Below are positions 16,978 to 24,750 of a stretch of DNA of 33,057 nucleotides, piece by piece. This stretch comes from Bradyrhizobium pachyrhizi. Lineage in GTDB: Bacteria; Pseudomonadota; Alphaproteobacteria; Rhizobiales; Xanthobacteraceae. Below the pieces are notes generated by a model. That model saw nothing but the letters and a program-made list of their open reading frames with translations, was not told where the DNA came from and ran no database searches. Position 1 is the first letter of the stretch; the number at the start of each line of letters is the position of its first letter. The stretch lies in NCBI RefSeq assembly GCF_001189245.1, contig NZ_LFIQ01000107.1, positions 40,625-73,681 on the forward strand. The letters are read 5' to 3'. The position numbers and the translations under genes were made by a program.

Positions 16978-18183
16978 TCAGTATTTCTGCACGGTCGATC
17001 GGAAGGCGATCCAGAATGCGACCGACAGAAGCCCCAGTCCGCCGAGCGCCAGGAAGGCTGGGCCATAGCCGACCCATTGCGCAATCCAGCCGCCGAGCGC
17101 GGGGCTGAGCGAGGCGCCGATTCCCTGAACCGTGATGACGGCACCTTGTCCGAGATTGACGCGGCCGGTTCCGTTCAACGATCGCGCCACCATCCCGGGC
17201 ACGGCGACGCTTTGCAGGCCTGCGCCGATGCCGTCGAGGATCTGCACGGGCAGCACGCTCCACCAGCCGGAGAGGAAGCAAGTGAGCACGCCGCGCACCG
17301 GCAAGGCCAGGAACGACAGCAGCAGGACAGACCAGTAGTTTCGGCGCTCGGCGGCGTGCATGCCGGCGATCGAGGCAACAATCATCACCGCCTGAGCCAC
17401 CACGATCGTGGTCGCGACGAAGCTCGGGCCGTCGGCGTGACCACCGGCAACTGCAGCAAGGCCGTAGAGCGGCACGATCGCCGCGTTACCGAGGTGGAAC
17501 GCGGCCAGTGCGACGGCAAGCACCAGTAACGGCTTGTGCTTGACCAGCACGGAGAGGCCGCTGGGCTGGCTGTCCGGATCTTCTTCCTTGCCGCGCGCGG
17601 CACCGTGATCGATGCTGCCGGGCGGGACCAAGAGCACGCAGGCGATCGTGATCGCGCCGAACAGGGCGGCGAGCACGAAGACCGCCACATAACCATACTG
17701 CCAGCCGAGATAGCCCGATGCTGCGGCACCGACCATGTTGCCGGCATGGTTGAACGCCTGGTTGCGGCCGTTCTGCCGGTTGAACCCACGCTGCTTGACG
17801 ATGCCGAGCGTGATGCCGGTGACCGCCGGAACGATTGCGGCGCCCGCGATCGAGGTGGCGACCTGGGACAGCGCGACAGCCCAGAAACTTTGCGACATCA
17901 GGATGACGGCCGATGCCACCACGACCGCAATGCCGGGAACGATCACCCATGCTCGCTTGTGGTTCGTGGTATCGATGCAGCCGCCGATCGGCGTCGTGAT
18001 CAGCATGCCCGCGACGTTGCCGAGCGTCAGGGCGGTCCCGATCAGGCCGCTGGTCCAGCCATGCAACTGAAGGAAGACCCCGACGAACGGTCCGATCCCG
18101 GACTGCATGTCTGCCATGAAGAAGTTCACGGCCAGCAGCGGCCACAGGCGTGCAGGAGACGTTCTCGCTTTACGGTGGGGCAT
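16978..18183 (-). CDS. Major facilitator superfamily exporter
   Basis: The 401-residue product has about 12 membrane helices and the MFS loop 2-3 motif in altered form (GGCIDTTNHKRAWV; usual G-x-x-x-D-R-x-x-R-R). There is a charged central loop (about 205-225, GKEEDPDSQPSG) that divides two six-helix halves. QILDGIGAGLQSVAVPGMVARSLNGTGR fits drug or metabolite exporters rather than sugar symporters. It lies upstream of marR on the same strand with a 92-base gap, so it may be a separate unit or share control. Substrate unknown. Confidence 0.85.
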   Translation of the reverse strand: MPHRKARTSPARLWPLLAVNFFMADMQSGIGPFVGVFLQLHGWTSGLIGTALTLGNVAGMLITTPIGGCIDTTNHKRAWVIVPGIAVVVASAVILMSQSFWAVALSQVATSIAGAAIVPAVTGITLGIVKQRGFNRQNGRNQAFNHAGNMVGAAASGYLGWQYGYVAVFVLAALFGAITIACVLLVPPGSIDHGAARGKEEDPDSQPSGLSVLVKHKPLLVLAVALAAFHLGNAAIVPLYGLAAVAGGHADGPSFVATTIVVAQAVMIVASIAGMHAAERRNYWSVLLLSFLALPVRGVLTCFLSGWWSVLPVQILDGIGAGLQSVAVPGMVARSLNGTGRVNLGQGAVITVQGIGASLSPALGGWIAQWVGYGPAFLALGGLGLLSVAFWIAFRSTVQKY

Positions 18184-18360
18184 AATTCACGAACGCGCAG
18201 GACCGCGGAAACGAAGCGACGATGGACCGACAGTTCTGCGCAACCGCTCACGCCACACTGTGCATGGCGGCCGGCGGTGCGATTCTCCGTTCTGCGCAAG
18301 ACGGCCGGGCAACGTCACGGCGCAAGCGTGTGCCGGACCAAATCGCCCAAGTCAGTCTTT

Positions 18361-18507
18361 TTATCGCATCAGCACGTAGACGACGACGATGACGGCGAGC
18401 GCGATGATCGCAGACGTGATCATCATGCCGTAGGGACGTACCTGTCTGCCTTGGGTCGTCTCTGCCGTGCTTGCGGGAGCTGGTTCAGCGGGCCCTTCTC
18501 GGACCAT
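18361..18507 (-). CDS. 48-residue single-pass membrane protein
   Basis: The reading frame ATG 18507 to TAA 18361 encodes a hydrophilic, Pro/Ala/Thr-rich N-terminus (about residues 1-26) and one hydrophobic helix (about 28-47, SAIIALAVIVVVYVLM) ending in Arg. AGGA sits eight bases upstream. It lies between the MFS gene and the DUF2231 gene, divergent from the latter. I do not recognise a family. The codon use and typical membrane-anchor form favour a real gene. Confidence 0.55.
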   Translation of the reverse strand: MVREGPAEPAPASTAETTQGRQVRPYGMMITSAIIALAVIVVVYVLMR

Positions 18508-18644
18508 GGTTGGCGTCCTGCTTGTCACACCTCTATTCCGACGCGGCTGACGCAGCTTCGTTCCTAAATGGTGTCCGGGCCGGGTGCGCGCTTAGGAACC
18601 TCGCTCCGAACGCGCTGTTGAGGCTTCTTTCGGAGGCACGAAAG

Positions 18645-19118
18645 ATGCACCAGGTCGCGACAGTCGCCACGCATTCGGCCAACCCGGCCTCGACGGCGCG
18701 GGTCGGTATGCATCCGATCCATCCCATGCTGGTGCCGTTTCCGATCGCGTGCTTCGTCGGGACGCTGGTGACCGATATCGCATACTGGCAGACCGCCGAG
18801 ATGCAGTGGGCCAACTTCTCGGCCTGGCTGTTGTTCGCGGGGTTGATCATGGGTGGTCTCGCCGCGATCGCCGGCCTGATCGACTTCCTGAGCAATCGCC
18901 TGATCCGCCGGCTGGGCTATGCCTGGCTGCACATGATCGGCAATGTGATCGTGATGCTGCTCGCGCTGTTCAACGCCTTCATCCACAGCCGCGATGCCTG
19001 GACCTCCGTGGTGCCGACCGGACTGGTGCTGTCGGTGCTGACCGTCCTCGTGATGCTGTGCACGGGCTGGCTCGGCTGGGCCATGGTCTATCGCTACCGG
19101 GTCGGAGTGGCGGGCTGA
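18645..19118 (+). CDS. DUF2231 integral membrane protein
   Basis: The 157-residue product has four hydrophobic helices and the DUF2231 start GMHPIHPMLVPFPIACFVGTL, whose HPIHP motif is the family hallmark. ATG 18645 has GGAGG at 18632-18636, and an in-frame extension to 18471 lacks this support. Its stop overlaps the next gene's ATG by one base, coupling it to the sorbosone-dehydrogenase-like lipoprotein. This pairing is recurrent, and DUF2231 proteins are often next to periplasmic oxidoreductases, suggesting a membrane redox or anchoring role that is not proven. Confidence 0.85.
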   Translation: MHQVATVATHSANPASTARVGMHPIHPMLVPFPIACFVGTLVTDIAYWQTAEMQWANFSAWLLFAGLIMGGLAAIAGLIDFLSNRLIRRLGYAWLHMIGNVIVMLLALFNAFIHSRDAWTSVVPTGLVLSVLTVLVMLCTGWLGWAMVYRYRVGVAG

Positions 19119-20461
19119 TGCGGATCGACCTGACCAATGCCACGCACCTCAAACTCGCGATGACGCTGCTGGCCGGGCTGTGCCTCGCAGGCTGCAGCAA
19201 GGAGACGGCACCTGACCCGAAAACACAGGTCGGTGGGCGTCCGGACCTGCCGGCGCTCGAGCAGTATCTGATGCCGCCGATGCACGTCGCCTCCGTGGTC
19301 GGATGGAAGCAGGGCGAGAAGCCCAAGGTGCCGGACAGCTTGCAGATCAATGCGCTCGCCACCGGCCTGCAGCATCCGCGGTCGCTCTATGCGCTGCCCA
19401 ATGGCGACATCCTGGTGGTCGAGTCCAAGGCGCCGGGGACCGAGCCGATCAAGCGGCCAAAGGACTTCATCATGAAATGGGTGGAGTCGTGGGCAACCTC
19501 CGGCGGCGACACCGGCGCAAGCAACCGCATCACGCTGCTGCGCGACTCGAATGGCGACGGCAAGCCGGAGATGCAGAGTATGTTCCTCGACCATCTTCAT
19601 TCGCCGTTCGGGGTGGCGCTGGTCGGCAACGATCTCTACGTCGCGAACACCGATGCGATCGTCCGGTATCCGTATCATGAGGGCGATACCAAGATCACCG
19701 AGCCGGGGCAGACCCTGACGGAGCTTCCGGGCGGGCCGATCGACCATCACTGGACCAAGAGCCTGACGGCAAGCCCGGACGGCGCTCTGCTCTATGTCGG
19801 CGTCGGCTCCAACAGCAACATCACCGAAAATGGAATCGAGGCCGAGAAGAATCGGGCGGCGATCTTCGAGGTCGAGCGCGCCACCGGCCGTTGGCGGATT
19901 TTCGCCAGCGGGCTGCGCAACCCCAACGGCCTGACCTTCGAGCCGCATAGCCACGCGCTGTGGACCGTGGTCAACGAGCGCGACGAGATCGGCCCGAACC
20001 TCGTGCCCGACTATCTGACGTCGGTGAAGGACGGCGGCTTCTACGGCTGGCCGTACAGCTATTTCGGCCAGAACGTCGATCCCCGGGTGCAGCCGCCGCG
20101 GCCGGATCTGGTCGCGAAGGCAACCGTTCCGGACTATGCGTTGAGCTCGCACGTCGCGCCGCTCGGGCTTGCCTTCTACACCGGCGACAGCCTGCCGTCG
20201 TCCTACCGGGGCGGCGCCTTCATCGGCGAGCACGGCAGCTGGAATCGGCCACAGCTCAACGGCTACAAGGTCGTCTACGTGCCGTTCGCCGACGGCCATC
20301 CGAACGGGCCGGCGCAGGACGTCGTCACCGGATTCCTCGGCGAGGACGAAAAGTCCCGCGGCCGGCCGGTGGGATTGGCGATCGACAAATCCGGCGCGCT
20401 GCTGATCGCGGACGACGTCGGCAACACGGTGTGGCGCGTGACCGCCTCGGGGCGGCTCTGA
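19118..20461 (+). CDS. PQQ-dependent sorbosone dehydrogenase-like lipoprotein
   Basis: The 447-residue product begins with a lipoprotein signal (helix about 12-25, lipobox LAGC with lipidated Cys26). The rest is a six-bladed beta-propeller of the soluble glucose/sorbosone dehydrogenase family: LQHPRSLYALPNGDILVVES, LHSPFGVALVGNDLYVANTD, ASGLRNPNGLTFEPHSHALW with VNERDEIG, and GSWNRPQLNGYKV. Members use PQQ to oxidise sugars or sugar aldehydes in the periplasm. It overlaps the DUF2231 gene by one base (TGATG), so the ATG is certain. No PQQ synthesis gene is in the window. A non-enzymatic binding propeller remains possible. Confidence 0.85.
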   Translation: MRIDLTNATHLKLAMTLLAGLCLAGCSKETAPDPKTQVGGRPDLPALEQYLMPPMHVASVVGWKQGEKPKVPDSLQINALATGLQHPRSLYALPNGDILVVESKAPGTEPIKRPKDFIMKWVESWATSGGDTGASNRITLLRDSNGDGKPEMQSMFLDHLHSPFGVALVGNDLYVANTDAIVRYPYHEGDTKITEPGQTLTELPGGPIDHHWTKSLTASPDGALLYVGVGSNSNITENGIEAEKNRAAIFEVERATGRWRIFASGLRNPNGLTFEPHSHALWTVVNERDEIGPNLVPDYLTSVKDGGFYGWPYSYFGQNVDPRVQPPRPDLVAKATVPDYALSSHVAPLGLAFYTGDSLPSSYRGGAFIGEHGSWNRPQLNGYKVVYVPFADGHPNGPAQDVVTGFLGEDEKSRGRPVGLAIDKSGALLIADDVGNTVWRVTASGRL

Positions 20462-20509
20462 CGGCGCTCCCGCTGTCTCACCCGCACACGCAAGCGATTG
20501 GAGAACACC

Positions 20510-20854
20510 ATGAGCGACAGCACGATCAAGAAAGTATCGGTCAGCACGTCCCGGAAGGGCACGATGGGCCAGACCTATCTGGTGTCGGGCAGGCGCGTTG
20601 CCATGCGGCTTTGGGACAACGAACAGCCGCGACCGGGCGCTTCCGATCGGCGCGACTACGAGACGGTTGGGTATGTCATCAGCGGTCGCGCCGAATTGAC
20701 CCTGGAGGGGCAGACCATCCGCCTGCAGCCGGGCGATTCCTGGCTCGTGCCCGCCGGGTCCGAGCACCGTTATCGCATTCTCGAGCCGTTCACGGCCGTC
20801 GAAGCCACCGCGCCACCGGCGCAAGTGCACGGTCGCGACGAGTCCAAGTCATAG
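20510..20854 (+). CDS. Small single-domain cupin
   Basis: The 114-residue product is a single cupin barrel. DYETVGYVISGRAELTLEGQTIRLQPGDSWLVPAGSEHRY spans the two conserved cupin motifs. The first is weak, lacking the usual HxH pair, while the second has the typical PGD and the H of GSEHRY. The missing metal histidines suggest a ligand-binding or altered-metal cupin. ATG 20510 has GGAGA at 20500-20504. It opens a run of six small plus-strand genes to 21997. Function not known. Confidence 0.8.
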   Translation: MSDSTIKKVSVSTSRKGTMGQTYLVSGRRVAMRLWDNEQPRPGASDRRDYETVGYVISGRAELTLEGQTIRLQPGDSWLVPAGSEHRYRILEPFTAVEATAPPAQVHGRDESKS

Positions 20855-20863
20855 AGGCGCACG

Positions 20864-21043
20864 GTGTCGAACATGCTCGAAGAAAAGCTCAGGGATGCGA
20901 TCATCGGCGAATTGAAGCGCCAGGCCGCCAATCGGCCGGATCTGCTCCGCGTGCTGGATGCCGGGGAACTGTCGGTCAGCGGCACGATCGACCTCGATGC
21001 ACTGGTCATGGTGATCGCAGGCTCGGTTGCGGGCGGACCTTGA
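20864..21043 (+). CDS. 59-residue acidic hypothetical protein
   Basis: The product begins GTG at 20864, preceded at six bases by GAGG (20854-20857), which overlaps the cupin stop. An internal ATG at 20873 is too far from that site. The first half is a charged helix (EEKLRDAIIGELKRQAANRPD) and the second is hydrophobic (LDALVMVIAGSVAGG). I do not recognise a family. Tight spacing to the cupin suggests co-transcription. Confidence 0.55.
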   Translation: MSNMLEEKLRDAIIGELKRQAANRPDLLRVLDAGELSVSGTIDLDALVMVIAGSVAGGP

Positions 21044-21101
21044 GCGCGGCCGGTTAGGAACACATCGGGATACAGATGCTTCTGTTCTTGAGGAGATTGT
21101 C

Positions 21102-21278
21102 ATGAGCAGAAAGCCTGTAACGCAGGATTCTGGACGCTCGAGCGACTGGGGTTCCCACGTGCAAACCGACAAGCCGTGGAAGGGAAACCCGGAGAAGGAG
21201 CAGCGCTCTGGGGATGCGAAGCGCTCCGGAGACGAGGAGCCGGACCTGGAAAAGTGGCATGAATCGAACACGCATTGA
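21102..21278 (+). CDS. 58-residue hydrophilic, probably disordered protein
   Basis: ATG 21102 has AGGAGA at 21091-21096. The product is rich in Lys, Glu, Asp, Ser and Gly, has no hydrophobic core and contains TDKPWKGNPEKEQ and EEPDLEKWHESNTH. This composition is typical of intrinsically disordered or stress-associated small proteins; I do not recognise the family. It lies in the small-gene run. Confidence 0.6.
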   Translation: MSRKPVTQDSGRSSDWGSHVQTDKPWKGNPEKEQRSGDAKRSGDEEPDLEKWHESNTH

Positions 21279-21294
21279 TGCGCGGAGCGAGCGA

Positions 21295-21522
21295 ATGTCC
21301 GCCTTTCACTTTGCGATCGTGAATGATGAGCGTGTGATCGATGCAACCGGTCAACCGGTTGCCGACCGCGATGAAGCCATCGCCGTCGCCAAGCGGCTCG
21401 CCATCGACCTTGCCGAGACCCGACAGGAATATCTGGGACGCGGCTACTACATCTCGGTGATCGGCGGCGACGCCCGCGAAATTCACCGCGAAAGCATCGA
21501 TAGCGCCGCGAAGAGCGGATGA
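21295..21522 (+). CDS. DUF6894-like small protein
   Basis: The 75-residue product resembles the DUF6894 family common in Bradyrhizobium and relatives. A beta hairpin (FHFAIVNDERVIDATGQPVADRDEA) is followed by a helix (IAVAKRLAIDLAETR) and a final strand pair (YYISVIGGDAREI). ATG 21295 has GGAG seven bases upstream. The start of the longer open frame overlaps the previous gene and is not used. Function of the family is unknown. Confidence 0.65.
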   Translation: MSAFHFAIVNDERVIDATGQPVADRDEAIAVAKRLAIDLAETRQEYLGRGYYISVIGGDAREIHRESIDSAAKSG

Positions 21523-21553
21523 ACGATGCCGCCCCGGCGGGCGGCAAGAGAGC

Positions 21554-21588
21554 AAGGCTTCGAGAACAAGGCTTCGAGAACAAGGCTT
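21554..21588. repeat. 14-bp tandem repeat
   Basis: AAGGCTTCGAGAAC occurs at 21554-21567 and 21568-21581, and a third, imperfect copy begins AAGGCTTGG at 21582. It lies just before the 51-residue membrane-protein gene. Because 14 is not divisible by three, a copy change would shift any reading frame that ran through it. Confidence 0.75.
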
Positions 21589-21599
21589 GGAGAGACCGA

Positions 21600-21755
21600 A
21601 TGGATATGGGCCTTGAGATCATCTACGGCATCGGAGCGCTCGTGCTGCTGACCGCTTTGATCTTCGGCGTGCTTCAACACCATTTTCGCAGCAGGCGCGC
21701 GGTGCAGGTCGGCGAGGAGGTTGTCCGCAAGCGATACAAGCGGAATGAGACCTGA
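21600..21755 (+). CDS. 51-residue single-pass membrane protein
   Basis: ATG 21600 is preceded at six bases by GGAGA (21589-21593). The product has one hydrophobic helix (IIYGIGALVLLTALIFGVL, about residues 7-25) and a basic C-terminal half (RSRRAVQVGEEVVRKRYKRN), so the tail probably faces the cytoplasm. A longer frame from ATG 21519 overlaps the previous stop and crosses the 14-bp repeats; it is less likely because of the good ribosome site at 21589. Family not recognised. Confidence 0.6.
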   Translation: MDMGLEIIYGIGALVLLTALIFGVLQHHFRSRRAVQVGEEVVRKRYKRNET

Positions 21756-21784
21756 CGCAGCGCCGCTGGCGCAAGGAGGAGACG

Positions 21785-21997
21785 ATGGGATTGGCTCAAT
21801 ATGCGGTGATTGCGGCCGGCGAGGAATGGGGCGTCCTGCACGACGGCAACCTCAACGGCGGATACGCCACCAAGGAAGCTGCATTCGAATCGGCGGCGGC
21901 CGCCGCGGCACTGGCGATCAGGATGGGGCACGAGGTCCACGTCAGCGTTCCCGGACGCGAGGAGGGGGAAGCGGCCCTCACCAAGCGACCCGCCTGA
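21785..21997 (+). CDS. 70-residue DUF2188-like hypothetical protein
   Basis: ATG 21785 has a strong AGGAGGAG site. The product shows EEWGVLHDGNLNGGYATKEAAFESAAAAAALA followed by a VHVSVPG strand, a pattern like DUF2188 (Gly-Trp core, a TKEEA helix, then a final strand). The likeness is moderate, so the family call is tentative. It is the last gene of the small plus-strand run and faces the HNH gene. Confidence 0.6.
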   Translation: MGLAQYAVIAAGEEWGVLHDGNLNGGYATKEAAFESAAAAAALAIRMGHEVHVSVPGREEGEAALTKRPA

Positions 21998-22033
21998 TCC
22001 GAATCACAGCAGTACGGCTTGCATTCGGTGATG

Positions 22034-22049
22034 GCGCGCGCCAGCGCGC
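22034..22049. terminator. Short GC hairpin between convergent genes
   Basis: GCGCGC (22034-22039) and GCGCGC (22044-22049) pair around GCCA, immediately before the HNH stop on the minus strand. No T-tract is seen. It may terminate the small-gene run or the HNH gene. Confidence 0.35.
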
Positions 22050-22050
22050 T

Positions 22051-22608
22051 CTACGGATCGAGCTCAGTATCCCAGTAGAGATAATCTAGCCAGCTCTCGT
22101 GCAGATAGTTCGGCGGAAACAGCCGGCCGTTGCGATGCAGCTGATGCACGGTCGGGGCGTAGGGCGTCTGCTTCGGAAACATCTTGGCCTGCTGCGGCGT
22201 CAGATTGCCTTTGCGCAAATTGCAGGGCGAGCAGGCGGCGACGACGTTCTCCCAGGTGGTCTGGCCACCCTTGCTGCGCGGAATGATGTGATCGAAGGTG
22301 AGATCGTCGCCCGACAGGCAATACTGACAGCTGAATCGGTCGCGCAGGAAAACGTTGAACCGGGTGAAGGCGGGGTGGGTGGTCGGCTTGACGAAGGACT
22401 TGAGGGATACGACGCTTGGCAGCTGGATTTCGAAGGAAGGACTTCGTACCGCCCGGTCGTAATATTCGACGATGTTGACACGATCGAGGAACACCGCCTT
22501 GATCGCGTCCTGCCAGGACCAGAGCGACAGCGGGTAATAACTCAGCGGCCGGAAGTCCGCATTCAAGACCAGCACCGGCCAACCGCCTTGCGAGACATGT
22601 GCGTTCAA
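22051..22608 (-). CDS. HNH endonuclease family protein with probable TTG start
   Basis: The 185-residue product contains an HNH/zinc site: CQYC (C94, C97), the catalytic DH pair in TFDHIIPRSKGG (D106, H107), and CSPCN (C126, C129, N130). The N-terminal half (QGGWPVLVLNADFRPLSYY, LSLWSWQDAIKAVFLDRVNIVEYYD) is a conserved extension common to chromosomal HNH proteins of alphaproteobacteria, so this is a housekeeping-type nuclease rather than a homing enzyme. I chose TTG 22608 because AGGAG lies six bases upstream; a GTG at 22653 would add 15 residues without such a site. DNA substrate unknown. Confidence 0.8.
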   Translation of the reverse strand: MNAHVSQGGWPVLVLNADFRPLSYYPLSLWSWQDAIKAVFLDRVNIVEYYDRAVRSPSFEIQLPSVVSLKSFVKPTTHPAFTRFNVFLRDRFSCQYCLSGDDLTFDHIIPRSKGGQTTWENVVAACSPCNLRKGNLTPQQAKMFPKQTPYAPTVHQLHRNGRLFPPNYLHESWLDYLYWDTELDP

Positions 22609-22799
22609 ATAACGCTCCTGACTCCCATTAGCTGCGAAGCAGCATGCACTCACATACTACAGGCAGCGTGACGGGATTGTGAAGAGCAATGAGCGGCTTA
22701 TCCGCCGCGCCCTGCCATGTTCCTGCCCCGATTGCCTCCCGCCCGCGAGGCCCGTAAAGGGAGCCGCAAGGCCCTGTCGGCCAGTGACGGACCCTGCCG

Positions 22800-24560
22800 A
22801 TGACCACGACCTCAAGCTATCTCGAGGCGCCGCGCCGGTTGCGCGCGTTCGTGCGCGCGCACGAGACGAGCCTTGTGGTGCTAGCGGTGCTGATCGGCGC
22901 CATTGGCGGCCTCGTGGTGGCGGTCATGAGCGGCCTCGTCACGGTGCTGCATTCGGTGCTGTTCAATCTGCCGCTCGGCGACCGCTTGTCGAGCCAGCCC
23001 GGCATCGATCCCGTGCGCGCGCTCGTGGTTCCCACGATCGGCGGCCTGCTGCTTGGATTTGCGTTCCTTCTGTTGCTCCGGGTCCGGCCGGCCCGCGAAA
23101 TCGACCCGATCGAGGCCAACGCGCTTTATGGCGGGCGGATGTCGTTCCGCGGCAGCGTGATCGTGGCGCTGCAGACGATCTGGTCGAGCGGCGTCGGCGG
23201 CTCGGTCGGGCTCGAGGCCGGCTACACCCAGCTCTCCAGCGGCCTCGCCGCCTCGCTTGGACGCGGCTTTCACCTCCGCCGCAACGACCAGCGAATCATG
23301 GTCGGCTGCGGCGCGGCGGCGGCGATCGCCGGTGCCTTCAGCGCGCCGCTTGCGGGCGCGTTCTACGCTTTTGAACTTGTGATCGGCGGCTATACGCCGG
23401 CCAGCCTGACCCCGGTCGGCGTGGCGGCGGTGACCGGCTACTTCGTCGCCCATGCCTTCGAGCCGTTGCCGCTCGGCGTCGGCGTCGGAACCGTCGGCGA
23501 TGTGCTCGGGCGGGATCTTGCGATCGCCGCGCTGCTCGGCATGGTCGCGGCGCTGACCGGCATCGCGATCATGCGCGGGGTCACGCTGTGCGAGGCGCTA
23601 CTGACCAAGAGCCGGCTCTGGCCGCCGTTGCGGCCGGCGCTCGGCGGGCTTGCGGTCGGCGCGATGGCGCTGCTGACGCCGCAGGTGATGTCGTCGGGCC
23701 ATGGCGCGCTGCGCTTCGCGGGCATCGTGGCGATGCCGCTTGCCTTCATCGCCGGCGTGTTCGCGCTGAAGGCGGTTGCCTCGATCGTTTCGCTCGGCTC
23801 CGGCTTCCGCGGCGGATTGTTCTTCGCCACGCTGTTCATGGGCGCGCTCGGCGGCCGGCTGTTCGCCGCCGGCGTCGACATCGTGTGGCCGGGGCTGAAC
23901 CTCGACCCCAACGCCTATGCGGTGATCGGCATGAGTGCGTTGTCGGCCTCGGTGATCGGCGGCCCGCTCACGATGTCGTTCATCGCGCTGGAATCCACCG
24001 GCAACCTCTGGCTCACGACCGCGGTGCTGGTCGCGGTCATCATCTCGACCACGATCACGCGCGAGCTGTTCGGCTATTCGTTCGCGACCTGGCGTTTGCA
24101 TCTGCGCGGCGAGACCATCCGCAGCGCCGCCGATATCGGCTGGATCCGCGATCTCACGGTCGGCAAGATGATGCGGCAGGACATGACGACGGTGAACGCC
24201 GCGATGCCGATCGAGGCGTTCCGCGAGGAATTCCCGCCGGGCTCGAAGACCCAGGTCGTCGCGGTCGACGGCGAGGGGCATTACGCGGGGCTTGCGCTGG
24301 TCGCCGAAGCGCATGCGCCCGATCTCGAGGCCGACAAGGGACTTGCCGCCATTCTGCGCTACGCCGACGTGGTGCTGCATCCCGGCATGAACGTGCAGGA
24401 GGCGATCGCGGTGTTCGACGCGGCCGAAGCGGAATCGCTCGCCGTGGTCGAAGGCGACGGCGACCGGCGGCCGATCGGCCTGCTCACCGAAGCGCACGCG
24501 ATGCGGCGCTACGCGGAAGAATCCGAGCAGCGCCGCCGCGAGGTGATCGGCGAGATTTGA
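22800..24560 (+). CDS. ClC-family chloride channel or H+/Cl- antiporter with CBS pair
   Basis: The 586-residue product has about 10-12 membrane segments (about 24-430). The ClC signatures are varied: WSSGVGGS (129-135) stands for GSGIP, with Ser130 in the anion site, and GLEAGYTQ keeps the gating glutamate (E139) but replaces the GP of GREGP. SLGSGFRGGLFFATLFMGA matches the third motif. A C-terminal cytoplasmic part (about 448-575) looks like a tandem CBS domain (VGKMMRQDMTTVNAAMPIEAF ... IGLLTEAHAM), which often senses nucleotides. It is a member of a divergent ClC branch. The start ATG 22800 has only a weak GGA upstream. No partner gene is evident. Confidence 0.85.
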   Translation: MTTTSSYLEAPRRLRAFVRAHETSLVVLAVLIGAIGGLVVAVMSGLVTVLHSVLFNLPLGDRLSSQPGIDPVRALVVPTIGGLLLGFAFLLLLRVRPAREIDPIEANALYGGRMSFRGSVIVALQTIWSSGVGGSVGLEAGYTQLSSGLAASLGRGFHLRRNDQRIMVGCGAAAAIAGAFSAPLAGAFYAFELVIGGYTPASLTPVGVAAVTGYFVAHAFEPLPLGVGVGTVGDVLGRDLAIAALLGMVAALTGIAIMRGVTLCEALLTKSRLWPPLRPALGGLAVGAMALLTPQVMSSGHGALRFAGIVAMPLAFIAGVFALKAVASIVSLGSGFRGGLFFATLFMGALGGRLFAAGVDIVWPGLNLDPNAYAVIGMSALSASVIGGPLTMSFIALESTGNLWLTTAVLVAVIISTTITRELFGYSFATWRLHLRGETIRSAADIGWIRDLTVGKMMRQDMTTVNAAMPIEAFREEFPPGSKTQVVAVDGEGHYAGLALVAEAHAPDLEADKGLAAILRYADVVLHPGMNVQEAIAVFDAAEAESLAVVEGDGDRRPIGLLTEAHAMRRYAEESEQRRREVIGEI

Positions 24561-24600
24561 GGGCCGTGTGGCAGGTACAGGTCGATATAATCTGCCCAAC

Positions 24601-24731
24601 CCGTCATCCCCGCGCAAAGGCTTCGCCTTTGTCGCTGGAGGTGCGAGCGCTTGCGAGCCTCGAAGGTTGAACGGCCACTAGCCGGGCCGTCGACCCTTCG
24701 AGACGCGCGTAAGAGCGCGCTTCTCAGGGGG
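24601..24731. repeat. Bradyrhizobium-type REP element with three hairpins
   Basis: Between convergent genes lie CAAAGGC-TTC-GCCTTTG (24615-24631), a large imperfect dyad (24659-24676 with 24685-24702; 14 of 18 positions pair, arms CTCGAAGG and CCTTCGAG), and GCGCG-TAAGAG-CGCGC (24705-24720). Sequence of this type (ending near CTTCTCAGGG) is, as I recall, among the most abundant dispersed repeats of these genomes. It probably also terminates transcription from both sides. Confidence 0.7.
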
Positions 24732-24750
24732 CGCGGTGATGCGGTGGAGC

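Noticed and set aside
19094..20830. 578-residue minus-strand open frame opposite the lipoprotein and cupin genes
   Set aside because: It spans several real genes and has shadow composition without domains.
22654..22799. Intergenic gap before the ClC gene
   Set aside because: I looked for a small gene, riboswitch or dyad and saw nothing I could support.
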